64,000 nt of DNA, taken from assembly GCA_016713325.1 (NCBI GenBank), contig JADJPJ010000021.1, positions 1-64,000 on the forward strand, in the 5' to 3' direction. Position 1 is the stretch's first letter, and each line of letters starts with the position of its first letter. Positions 1 through 8,354 of this stretch are shown piece by piece. The notes below the pieces were generated by a model. That model was not told where the DNA came from. It saw only the letters and a program-made list of their open reading frames with translations, and ran no database searches. The DNA is from Candidatus Flexifilum affinis. Its GTDB lineage: Bacteria > Chloroflexota > Anaerolineae > Aggregatilineales > Phototrophicaceae. The position numbers and the translations under genes are program-made.

Positions 1-72
1 AAACAGCGCCGGGAACAGCGCCATCACCAGGGCAGCCAGCAGAAGAACGTGACCCGAGAACGGCAGGGCTAT
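1..72 (-). pseudogene. Start of a peptide ABC permease (DppC-like), cut by window edge
   Basis: The minus strand reads a hydrophobic stretch (LPFSGHVLLLAALVMALFPALF, split here as LPFSGHVLLL and AALVMALFPALF) that resembles the first transmembrane segment of DppC/OppC-type permeases. It lies directly downstream of a DppB-like remnant, the usual gene order in peptide transport operons. No convincing start codon is visible and the gene leaves the window, so whether it is intact cannot be judged. Its neighbour is broken, so this one is probably decayed too. Confidence 0.4.
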
Positions 73-1175
73 TCCAGCGCAGTCGACGCCTCAGGGGTGA
101 GACGTGGGAGCGCCTGCAGGCTGAAACGGATGCGCACCTTGGGTCGAGGCTGCAGCATAGGTGATATCGATGATGAGATTGATGAAGCATGAACACAACG
201 GTCGTGGCAATGACGCCGAACAATCGACAGATGATCAGCCGAGGTTGAAGACACCATCGTAGGCATAATGGCCCAATCCCGGCCAGTTGAAAATCGTCTC
301 TGACCAGCACTGACCGCCCCAGAACATACCGCCAATGGAGGAGTCCCATGATGGTCACCGTGGGGATCAGGCATTACGCAGCGTGTGGCGCCGCAGTACC
401 ACCGATGCGCACGCCCTTTTTGCCATGCGCGGTGAGGACGTAGGGCTTATGCAGCTCTTCCAACAGGACAGCGCGAGAGTGAAAGCGCATGACGCGCCAT
501 TTAAGGCCAACGTAATGATCCGCCGGCAGCACGAAAGTGTCTCAGTGCATCGCCAAAGAGCTTGCCGTTGCCGGTCGAGCAGACTGTCCACCAGCAGCAG
601 ATTGGTAATCGGGGTGTAGCTCAGCATACTGCAGACGTCGGCACCCGACCGATAGCAACCCAGCCGAAATGGAAGAAGATCAGGATCAGGACGTGCCAGC
701 CAAAACGATGGGAGAGGCGATGCCATAGCGCTGCCGCTCACTTGGCTGATCCACCCAGCGATCCTTGGCCTGCAGGGCTGCCGGTACGCCGAGCGGCAGG
801 CCGATCAGCGCAGCAATGGCGGGGAACGCCGCCGGTGCCAGCTCGACCGTCGCCGGGAAGAACTGCCGCAGATTGTCCCGTGACCTCGCACTTGTTCGCG
901 ATCTGTGGCGTCCACAGATCTCGCGCCCCGCGCATCGGGTCGCCCAGGAAGATTTGCGGCGAACTGTTCCGGCAAAGGGACGATCCAGCCCCAGCCACGC
1001 CTTGCTACATGTTTTCTGACTGCTCCTGTGATGACGCTCGCATGCCTGACCATCATCTGCGCGGAGATCATGGTTGCATTTTGCCTTGCTCCAGAAGAAG
1101 GTCAGCACCGTGACCCCCAGCAGCATGAAAATGAGCAGAAACAGGCGTCTGAAGAATGAAGCGCAGGAGTGGCAA
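69..1175 (-). pseudogene. Decayed peptide/nickel ABC transporter permease (DppB-like)
   Basis: Pieces of a DppB/OppB-type inner-membrane permease can be read in order but in different minus-strand frames. First comes an N-terminal membrane segment (RRLFLLIFMLLGVTVLTFF, about 1110-1165). Then FFPATVELAPAAFPAIAALI and LPLGVPAALQAKDRWVDQ at about 750-860. Then YTPITNLLLVDSLL with ITLALNGASCAFTL at about 470-620, and finally the region matching the EAA/C-terminal part (about 100-330). In an intact family member these lie in one frame of about 310-340 residues. At least three frame changes are needed, so it cannot be translated as is. It sits between a broken solute-binding gene (upstream) and a DppC-like start (downstream), which supports a former dppABC-type operon. 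Confidence 0.7.
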
Positions 1176-1213
1176 TGCAGCGATTTTCCGCGATCGGCTT
1201 GTAACCAGGGGTG

Positions 1214-2873
1214 CTATTGGGTCACAATGCATACCGGGAGCCTGCTTTTAGCGCCCCAGAACTCTTCTGGAACTATCCCCGCCCAAACAGTCTCCCTACC
1301 GGCTGATCGAGCGTCGCGCATGTCGAGATAGTTGTATACGCCAAAGTCGAAGCCCTGGCCACCACGATCCGGTGACCTGTACTGCCTTGCTCCTGGAAAA
1401 GCAGCATCCACGCTGCGTCGTCGATCGGCATCTGCTGGGCCTGATCGTTAGAGCGCCGCGGTTCGGCCTCGTCGCCGCCGGCGCGAATCTGCTTTCGATG
1501 ATTGCGTCGTAGTCAGTTGTTGTAGTAGGAATATTGCCGCCCAGACCCGTCCCGATGAAGTCGAGTGGAAACGCTCGACGATGGCCAGTGCCTGCGGGTA
1601 GTTGGGCTCGGATACCCATGGAGAACCCGATTTCGCCCGCGCCCGCCGTCGAGAACGGCCCAAACAGCTACTCGATCACGTTGGCGCGAATGCCTCTACC
1701 TCAGCCAGATTGGCCTGAAGCACCGACAATCTGGGAGGCAGACCGAAGTCGACGTAGATCAGGTCAATATCCAGACCCTCAGGGTAACCGGCGTCGGCCA
1801 GCAGGATTGGGGCAGTTCGATGTCGCGCTCCGGCACCGCGGGATGTCGTCATGTGATACAGCCTGCATCCGGCGTAGACAACGGCCAGATTCACCTCCAC
1901 GGAAGCGAGGAGGGAACTTGGGCGGGGTCATCCTGGACCAGATTATCCAGCGGGGCATCGTAATCGATGGCTAGATGATGGCCTGGCGCACGCGAACATC
2001 AATGAATGGCTCCAGCTCGGCTAGTACGCCCAACACCGACGACTCGCTGGGGCGCAGGTACGACCACCTCCAGATACGCCGGCCGGACTGCGGATGACAT
2101 CTTCCGGGAGACGCTGCACCGCACGTCCCACTTCGCCGCGTTCCATCATCAGCCGGGTGGAGGTGTCGTCTTCGTTAATCAGCGAGATCACTTCGGCAAT
2201 CCGGGGCGGGGCGCCGTAGTAATCTTCAAGAAGCGTGTCATGCTGGCAAATTCGTTGGGGATCCATTCGCCAAACACACGGGCCGGTGCCCATGGCGTTG
2301 GTCGCCAGGAATTCCGTGGCCCAGGGATCAGCTTCTGTCGCGTTGGCCTCTACCCATGCCTGCCCGGTACGATCGATGCGCCGCGGGGATGCCCATCACC
2401 TCCAGGAAAGCCGAAAACGGCTGGGTGAGGGTGATTTCGACCGTCTGATCGTCGAGCGCGACGGCCGGTCCGGTGTGAGGAAGGACGTATACGCCGAGAG
2501 TCGCCTTCGCCGATGCTCAGGAAGCGCTGGAGGCTGTAGACGACGTCCGACGCTGTGAGCGTAGAGCCGTCATGAAATGTCACGCCTGGGCGCAGGTGGA
2601 AGGTGTAAACCAACCCGTCGTCAGGGCTTCCCAGCTTTCCGCGAGGTCCGGGTTCGATGCCATTGCCATCATGGGCGATATCCACCAGACGGCTGTAGAC
2701 ATTGCGAATGATGAAGCCGGACTGCGACTCCGTCACCAGCGCCGGGTCGGGCCGACGATTTCCTGAGGACGGACATAGATGACCCCGTGCGATCCTGTGC
2801 GACCGCGCCAGGGACAATGAGCAGCACCAGGAGGACGAAGGCTGCTCCACGCCAGAAATCTCTTATGCATCAT
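1214..2873 (-). pseudogene. Decayed peptide-binding protein (SBP_bac_5 family)
   Basis: This is a remnant of an extracellular solute-binding protein of the oligopeptide/dipeptide/nickel type (family 5). The minus strand begins with ATG and a damaged signal peptide (MMHKRFLAWSS...). It then reads IIRNVYSRLVDI, VYTFHLRPGVTFHDGSTLTA and DVVYSLQRFLSIGEGD, which are typical of the N-terminal lobe. Later pieces include VISLINEDDTSTRLMMERGE and ILLADAGYPEGLDIDLIY, each in a different frame. Normal length is about 500-550 residues, which fits the span. The start codon overlaps the end of the GntR-like gene by a few bases, suggesting an original regulator-transporter operon. The multiple frame changes look like real decay. 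Confidence 0.75.
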
Positions 2874-3580
2874 TGTTTTCCTCTCGCTCCAAAACTCCCG
2901 GTCCTACGCGCCCGGAAGCGCTGTCCTCAAACCCTATAGGTTCAACGGCCATCATGCCCGTGTCGGTCATGTGTTCGATCATCAGCTGGCGAACGCGGCG
3001 CATGTCGCGTTCCTGGATGGCATCACGCAGCGCCAGCAAATTGGCTTTCACCACCCGGATAATCCTGGGCGATGTTGAAAGACCGACTGCGGAACAACTG
3101 GTCGAGCAGACGTCCGACGATCCGCTCCAGGTTGCGATTGCCGGACTCGCGCAGCAACCAGCGGTGAAATTCCTCGTCGAGTTTGACGATCAGTGAGCAG
3201 GCATCCGGCGTTGGGTCGTCGCCAAGCTGCGCGACCTTGTCGAGAATGTCCACTGGCCCGTCTGTCCTCGACTGCGGCGCAGCGCCAGCAACAGAGCAGG
3301 GACTTCCAGCCACAGCCGAATCTGTCGCATTTCCAGGGCGTCTCGTGGAAACTGGGCGCGACGACGCGGGCGGACTGTCCTGGCAGGGAACTCGACCAAA
3401 CCGTCGTGGGCAAGCTGCTGGAGGGCGTGGCGTACCGGCGTGCGGCTGACGCCGAGGCGCTGAGCCAGCTCGACCTGCTGAAGCACGGCGCGCCCGGAAT
3501 CGATCTGTCCGTCGGATCTGCTGACGCAGTTGCTCATAGACCGCGTTGGCGCTTTTGCTGAGCGATAGTTGGATGTTCAT
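2863..3580 (-). pseudogene. Broken GntR/FadR-type transcriptional regulator
   Basis: The pieces reconstruct a GntR-family regulator with an N-terminal winged helix and a C-terminal FCD ligand-binding domain. MNIQLSLSKSANAVYEQLRQ begins the protein at 3580. The DNA-binding part (LAQRLGVSRTPVRHALQQLA, then HDGLVEFPARTV) lies in a second frame. The FCD part (LDEEFHRWLLRESGNRNLER) lies in a third, and MVKANLLALRDAIQERDMRR in a fourth near 3000. About 235 residues would be expected, which matches the span. At least three indels separate the parts. It would have controlled the peptide-transport genes downstream, whose first start codon overlaps its stop. Confidence 0.7.
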
Positions 3581-3670
3581 GTGTGTACTGAAATGCTAAT
3601 ACAACGTGTATCCACAGAGCGTACACAGCGCGTAATCGATCTGTCAACACATTGGTAAAAAACCAGGAGG

Positions 3671-3705
3671 GTTGCCGAGGTAAACCGTTGACAATACGCG
3701 CTTGA
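3671..3705 (+). repeat. Short partial copy of the 29/34-kb repeat
   Basis: The bases from GCCGAGGTAAACCGTTGACA through CGCGCTTGA match the first ~35 bp of the longer repeats starting near 29.21 and 34.79 kb (shared core GGTAAACCGTTG, then a CGCTTGA block). The similarity ends after this block. It is a likely end fragment of the same mobile sequence. Confidence 0.4.
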
Positions 3706-3823
3706 GGCGAGGATGCAGGTGAATAGGATGCCTGCACTGCGAATTCCGCGCCTGACACGGGGACAAGCTCAGCGTGCCACCTTCGCCAGCATACGCGCGG
3801 TCGGAATGACACCGGTTGACTGC

Positions 3824-4503
3824 TCACCTGGTCCGTATGCTGCGACGGCCGTGACATTTCTTGAACTTGAGGCCGCTGCCGCGGGGGCGAGGATCGTTTG
3901 CGCCCGGCCTGGGCGAACTGCATTCCAGCTCGGCGTCGCGCTGCCGCATGAACTGCATGACGTTGGCGGGTGCCTGGCGCTGTGCACGCAGCTGCTTTGC
4001 CATGAAGCGCATGGGCGTGTCAATGTGCGCGAAGAGGCTTTGAAGCCGGCACAGAGAAAGTTCAGGCCCGGTTCCCCGGTGGGTGTTTCGATAAATCTGT
4101 CTTTGGGACAGCCGCCGTTGCAGATGAAGCGCACCGGACGGTCAGACAGTACTGCGGCAGCGTATCGCTTAGCAAGGCCGAAGCTGCGCTGCTGTTCGCC
4201 GACGACGAGGTCGGCCAGGAGGATGATATCGACCAGGTTGCCCAGGCGGTGCTGAGGCTCGACGAAGTGATCGCACTGGTAGACGTCACCGTTGTGTTCC
4301 AGGGCCAGGGGCGCTGCCGCAGGTCTCCTCGAAGATGCACAGGCCCGGCCGCTGGCCAGCCCACGCAGCCAGTGCCACATCGAAGATTTGCACGTAGGCG
4401 GCCGACATCGCGGCGGACCCCTCTCGTCCGAAATAGGGCGGTCAGGAACCTGCTATACTGCTCTGCGCTGACGGAGCGCTCGGTGACGTATGAACCTTCC
4501 TGA
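3824..4503 (-). pseudogene. C-terminal half of an anaerobic sulfatase-maturating radical SAM enzyme (anSME), truncated
   Basis: Radical SAM anSMEs convert a Cys or Ser of sulfatases to formylglycine. Here only the C-terminal SPASM/auxiliary iron-sulfur region is left. The minus strand reads GSYVTERSVSAEQYSRF, VQIFDVALAAWAGQ, LALEHNGDVYQCDHFVEP, VRFICNGGCPKDRFIETP and GEPGLNFLCAGFK, in changing frames, which is the characteristic order of the family. A SEC-C-like tail follows (GANDPRPRGSGLKFKKCHG), but its first two cysteines are arginines. The N-terminal radical SAM core (CxxxCxxC) is absent: homology stops where AT-rich DNA starts at about 4505. Truncation, frameshifts and loss of cysteines make it non-functional. 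No sulfatase gene is in view. Confidence 0.75.
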
Positions 4504-4586
4504 ATGCCGGTATCAGATTGTCAATAATCGACTGCTCCGAGCGCGCCGTTTTTCGGCAGGAATACAAGTCAGAAACTGCGCGTGCT

Positions 4587-4636
4587 ATTAAATAGAAACA
4601 ACATATATGCGAGCCATTAAACAAAAACAACATATA
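4587..4636 (+). repeat. Two 21-bp direct repeats upstream of the AraC-type gene
   Basis: In the AT-rich, gene-free stretch 4505-4918, a 21-bp sequence occurs twice, at 4587-4607 and 4616-4636. Both copies end AAACAACATATA and 19 of 21 positions match. The copies are 29 bp apart, close to three helical turns. Tandem direct sites are common for AraC-family proteins, and the araC-type gene starts 280 bp downstream, so these are candidate binding sites. I see nothing else in this 400-bp stretch. Confidence 0.4.
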
Positions 4637-4918
4637 ATTGAGGGTACTTGGCTGCGGTACATAGGCCACGGTTGACCGTCGCTCCGGGAACTTGAATTTG
4701 ACGAAAAGCAGAACCTTGATAAACCAGATCGCGAAGGATTTTAGTTATTATTTAACCCTCATAATTAGAGTTTCGTGAATTGCTTTCGCTAGTGCGATTC
4801 TTGCAGCGGTATATCAAACTCCTTCGGGGGCTCGGGTCAAAATCAACCTCTTATCATTGCTGCCGTGATTGCCCGTTGAGGTCGTTCGTTCCGGATCTGT
4901 ATATGATGAGGTGCGTTC

Positions 4919-5842
4919 ATGTCCCCTCAGATACCAGCATCGTCATTTCGCCCTACGATTGAAGAATTGCTGGCTGCTCCACAACACCCCGTTTATGTAA
5001 TCGCAGATAGCAGGTCGCTCGGATGGGAGGGCATCCAATTAAGTCATACGAACCTGGAACCGATCTATGAGTACAGGGGTGTAGCTCCTTCCGGCTTACA
5101 TCAACTTGTTCTCAACTCCCAGGGTCACACCCATGTGGAGATGCAGCTTGACGATGGAACTCTCCATGATGTTTACGCGACAGACGGCGCGCTCCAGTTA
5201 CTTCCTGTCCATTATGGAGTGAATACCCGCTGGGATTTGCCCTGCGCCATCACCAGTATCACATTATCTCCAGAGATTAGCGCCCAATTTGAAGACTCGG
5301 CATTCAAGGGCGATTACCATAGTTTTCAACTGCTGCCGATCATGAATTTCTTCGACCCACTGCTTCGCCATCTCGTGATGGAACTATGCAGCGAAGTCCA
5401 AAGTCCACGACCATTCGGTAACCTGTTCGCTGAGTCGGTGGCACACCTGCTCATGCTGCATCTGCTCCGCAGGTATTCGACCGCCGTGATTGTGTCGAAA
5501 TCGAGCCGCACCCTGTTGAGCCTGGCCCAAAAACGCATCATCGAAACTTTCATTGATGATCATCTTGCGGAGACCATCACGCTGGATGCGCTCGCCCGTG
5601 CTATTCACGTCAGCGTGCCGCATTTCGAGCGCATGTTCCGCGCCGCCTATCATCGTCCGCCCTACCAGTATGTCCTCGAACGCCGCATTGAGCGAGCAAA
5701 ATCGCTCCTCAAAGATAGCACCCTCTCGATCTATGAGGTCGCGCGACTGAGTGGATTTGCCAACCAGAGCCATTTCACCCGCCACTTCACCCGTCTCGTC
5801 AACGTTTCCCCCGCGCGGTTTGCCTCGCTTGTCAAAAAGTAG
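4919..5842 (+). CDS. AraC-family transcriptional regulator
   Basis: A 307-residue regulator. The N-terminal ~200 residues form a variable sensing domain with no motif I can assign to a ligand. The C-terminal ~100 residues carry two helix-turn-helix units: ITLDALARAIHVSVPHFERM followed by FRAAYHRPPYQYVLERRIER, and then the family signature around IYEVARLSGFANQSHFTRHF with SPARF at the end. The start ATG follows a weak GATGAGGTGC ribosome site. It begins just downstream of AT-rich DNA containing a pair of direct repeats and precedes a secreted SnoaL-like protein in the same direction. Target and inducer are unknown. The gene is intact, unlike the region to its left. Confidence 0.9.
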   Translation: MSPQIPASSFRPTIEELLAAPQHPVYVIADSRSLGWEGIQLSHTNLEPIYEYRGVAPSGLHQLVLNSQGHTHVEMQLDDGTLHDVYATDGALQLLPVHYGVNTRWDLPCAITSITLSPEISAQFEDSAFKGDYHSFQLLPIMNFFDPLLRHLVMELCSEVQSPRPFGNLFAESVAHLLMLHLLRRYSTAVIVSKSSRTLLSLAQKRIIETFIDDHLAETITLDALARAIHVSVPHFERMFRAAYHRPPYQYVLERRIERAKSLLKDSTLSIYEVARLSGFANQSHFTRHFTRLVNVSPARFASLVKK

Positions 5843-5985
5843 TCTGCTTTCACTGTTGCGCCCGACATGATGGAAATAGACAAAACGGCGATGGAGTCGG
5901 GAAAGAGGAGCAGGCTGTCGACGAGTATCCTGCGATCCGTGTTCTTCGTCTCGTTTTTTGTAGTTCAGCATGGAGAGACATTTTT

Positions 5986-6924
5986 GTGAACGTACGTCGT
6001 CTTTCAGCGATACCGAGCGTCCTGCTTGCAATCTTCCTGATTGTGAGCGGCGTCAGCGCACAATCGAACGAGCCCGCCTGTGACGGGGATTATCTGGAGT
6101 CGGTCAGAGAACTTGGTCTCACCTACATCGCTGCTCTGAACGCGCACGACCTCACCTCGTGGTACAACGTACTCGCCGACGATTACACGGCTTACTATGC
6201 GGAAGAAGGCTATCAGCCGCTGGACAAAGACGCTGCTCTTGCTTCAGATCAGGCGTTATTGACTGCTTTTCCCAATATCGATACCGAGATCCACGTGAGC
6301 AGTGTGAGTTCAGATTGCCGTCTGGTTACTTTTCGTTGGACATCAAGCGGAACGTTCGTCGGTAACGGCAATGCCGTTTCGGTGCTAGGCATGACGATGG
6401 TGGAAGTGGCCGACGGTCAAATCCTGAATGAATGGGTGACCTATGATGTAGGGGACTTGATGACACAGATGGGTCTCATGGGCACTGCGGAAGAGACAAC
6501 CGATGCGATTTCTCAAGAAGCGGCGCAGCAGTTCGCTGATCGCTTCGATGCGATTTTTGATGGTCCCAGCCTGGACGTTACAGACGAAATCTTCGCAGAC
6601 GACTTTGTTGCTCATTTGCCACTCGCGCCAGAGCTTGACCGGGAAGGTTGGAAGGCTTACGTTGCCAGCTTCTACGCCGCTTTTTCGGATTTGACGCAGG
6701 AAGTCAACGAAGTTATCGTCGCTGGGAATCAGGTGGTCTTGCGGGTCACGTATACCGGGACGCACGACGGTACACTGTTCGGTATCCCGGCGACGGGCAA
6801 TGCCATTGTGATGAACGGTGTCGGCATCTTCACGTTCAATGAAGACGGACTGGCGGTCGAGAATTGGGCAAACCTCGATGTGGTCGGGGTCCTGGCGCAA
6901 ATCGGCGTGTTCCCTCCCGTATAG
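5986..6924 (+). CDS. Secreted protein with two SnoaL-like (NTF2-fold) domains
   Basis: A 312-residue protein starting at GTG 5986. The N-terminus (VRRLSAIPSVLLAIFLIV, ending SGVSAQ) is a typical signal peptide with a cleavable AQ site near residue 26. Two similar domains follow. The first is at about residues 35-165 (LTYIAALNAHDLTSWYNVLA, then a DDYTAYYA motif). The second is at about 175-310 (FADRFDAIFDGPSLDVTDEI, then ADDFVAHLP). Both match the SnoaL/polyketide-cyclase-like cone fold, common in secreted proteins of soil bacteria and usually without a proven reaction. The second domain has the NGVGIFTFNEDGLAVENWAN strand pattern of the ester-cyclase group. It is 143 bp downstream of the AraC-type gene and could be its target. 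Function is unknown. Confidence 0.75.
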   Translation: MNVRRLSAIPSVLLAIFLIVSGVSAQSNEPACDGDYLESVRELGLTYIAALNAHDLTSWYNVLADDYTAYYAEEGYQPLDKDAALASDQALLTAFPNIDTEIHVSSVSSDCRLVTFRWTSSGTFVGNGNAVSVLGMTMVEVADGQILNEWVTYDVGDLMTQMGLMGTAEETTDAISQEAAQQFADRFDAIFDGPSLDVTDEIFADDFVAHLPLAPELDREGWKAYVASFYAAFSDLTQEVNEVIVAGNQVVLRVTYTGTHDGTLFGIPATGNAIVMNGVGIFTFNEDGLAVENWANLDVVGVLAQIGVFPPV

Positions 6925-7024
6925 GTAACTTAAAACAAGCTGGGGCACGAGTATCAGGTGATACCCGTGCCTCCCGCTCGGCATTCGGATGACGCAGATG
7001 CCAGTCGTCCCCCTCACGCACCGG

Positions 7025-7202
7025 GGTGTGCAGGGTTTTTCTGGTATAGCACCGCGAAACGCTTCCTAACATCGTGACCTATGTGTTTCGGTTGTCCAAA
7101 ATACGACATCGTGACCCATGTTTCTTGATGATTTGCAGTGTTTCCTTAGAAAAGCCGAGTGAGGAAGCTGTTTGAGGAGATGAACCAGAAAAACCATACA
7201 CC
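7025..7202 (+). mobile_element. 178-bp non-autonomous IS derivative (MITE-like) with terminal inverted repeats
   Basis: The left end GGTGTGCAGGGTTTTTCTGG pairs with the inverted right end at 7182-7202, whose reverse complement starts GGTGTATGGTTTTTCTGG. The left ~50 bp (ending ACATCGTGACC) also match the left terminal repeat of the IS at 16291-16341. There is no room for a transposase, so this is an internally deleted derivative of that IS family. Confidence 0.6.
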
Positions 7203-7221
7203 ATGACGACGAAGAATCAGA

Positions 7222-7402
7222 CACTGCCCGACCGCACCAAGGCATTGGGTATCGCCTTCCGGACACCACGCCGAGCCGGACAAGCAATAGAACACGGGGA
7301 TAGAATCAGCGCGTTTCCAGTTTTGGGAGGTTTGCACCACGACCATCGTCGCAGCGCCAGAAGCGCTGTTTCTCCCTCAGATGCGATAAGTAACCCCACA
7401 AC
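7222..7402 (+). pseudogene. 3' end remnant of an integrase-type transposase (copy 1 of 4)
   Basis: From 7222 (TGCCCGACCGCACCAAGGCA) onward the sequence closely follows the transposase 3' end at 35270-35450. In one frame it reads ISAFPVLGGLHHDHRRSA, a C-terminus I associate with integrase-core transposases of Chloroflexota, followed by a conserved non-coding tail (TTTCTCCCTCAGATGCG). Only the last ~60 codons remain and one indel is present. Other copies of the last ~105 bp are at 35344, 42327 and 58804, all in the same orientation. Confidence 0.6.
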
Positions 7403-7529
7403 GGTATGTTCGTCCTTTTGACACTAAATCCCTGTGGGGGAGGGCGGGCACATTGCCCCGCATCTACGGAAAACTTCGGCATACTCAGCTTGTCGCCAGG
7501 GTTGTCTGATCCTCACGCCAACACTCAGT

Positions 7530-8354
7530 TCAGAGATCGCTTACCACCTGTCTCGCCAGCTCCGCTAACGAACCGGGTCGGCAAATCAGTTCACCGCGCT
7601 GTTCCGCATCTAGCCATCGCGCGGCACTTCTGGGTCCCAGCCCGATCCGCTCGACGAGTGAGAGTGGCATGAACAGTCCCAGGGCTATTGGCGAGAATCT
7701 TGCCTCGGCCAGCGGCAGAAGCCGTGCTTGGTCGGACTTCCAGTCCACCCCGCCAGCCATTGGAGCGGTTGTCACCTGTGTCAACTGCCCACTTTCAAAG
7801 CCGAGAAGCAGGCTCGTGTATAGTCCTGCGTCGTCGTAGATGGCGACCAGCGCAGAGCGCTTTGTCCCCTCTGGCGCAATGGACCGTGCGAACGCCCGAG
7901 GGAGCGTCGGTGGGATATCCCGCCAGGCTTCAAACGGATTGGGATGAATGACCATTCCCGGTTCGTTCGCCAGGATGTCAGCAAGCTTGATCAGAAACGT
8001 GAAAATATCATCGCCGTCGGTTCGCGCCCGCTGAACGCGATCGAACGCCTGCTTCAGAGCCGTGCGCTCCAGAATGACGACCGGACCGCGCGCCCAAAGC
8101 GGATACAGTTCTTCCGCGGCGACGTCCGGTTCGTCAATCACATCGGGCAGGCCCAGGACGCGTGGCGCATAGTTCGGGGTGGCCGTGACCACTTTTCCGG
8201 CATCGTGCAGGATATAGAGACCGGTCGCTGCACGGTTAGGTTTGATCAGCAGGTTGTAGAGCCGCCCCCACTGGGTTGGATCGAGCTGCAATACCTGCAT
8301 CCAAGGCGCGGAAATTCCCAGCACATCGTCGTTGCGCGAAACGTCGTTGTTCAC
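7530..8354 (-). CDS. Unrecognised 274-residue protein, last gene of the beta-galactosidase operon
   Basis: I do not recognise this family. The GTG start at 8354 overlaps the TGA stop of the beta-galactosidase gene (GTGA), indicating translational coupling. An upstream start inside the neighbour is possible but less likely. The protein is soluble in appearance, with no signal peptide and no long hydrophobic segment. It contains YNLLIKPNRAATGLYILHD, LYPLWARGPVVILERTAL and GLYTSLLLGFESGQLTQVTT, suggesting an alpha/beta fold. No nucleotide-binding or metal motif is obvious. Its place after sugar transporter, nucleoside hydrolase and beta-galactosidase genes implies a part in using the same substrate, for example a regulator or accessory enzyme, but that is inference. 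Confidence 0.7.
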   Translation of the reverse strand: MNNDVSRNDDVLGISAPWMQVLQLDPTQWGRLYNLLIKPNRAATGLYILHDAGKVVTATPNYAPRVLGLPDVIDEPDVAAEELYPLWARGPVVILERTALKQAFDRVQRARTDGDDIFTFLIKLADILANEPGMVIHPNPFEAWRDIPPTLPRAFARSIAPEGTKRSALVAIYDDAGLYTSLLLGFESGQLTQVTTAPMAGGVDWKSDQARLLPLAEARFSPIALGLFMPLSLVERIGLGPRSAARWLDAEQRGELICRPGSLAELARQVVSDL

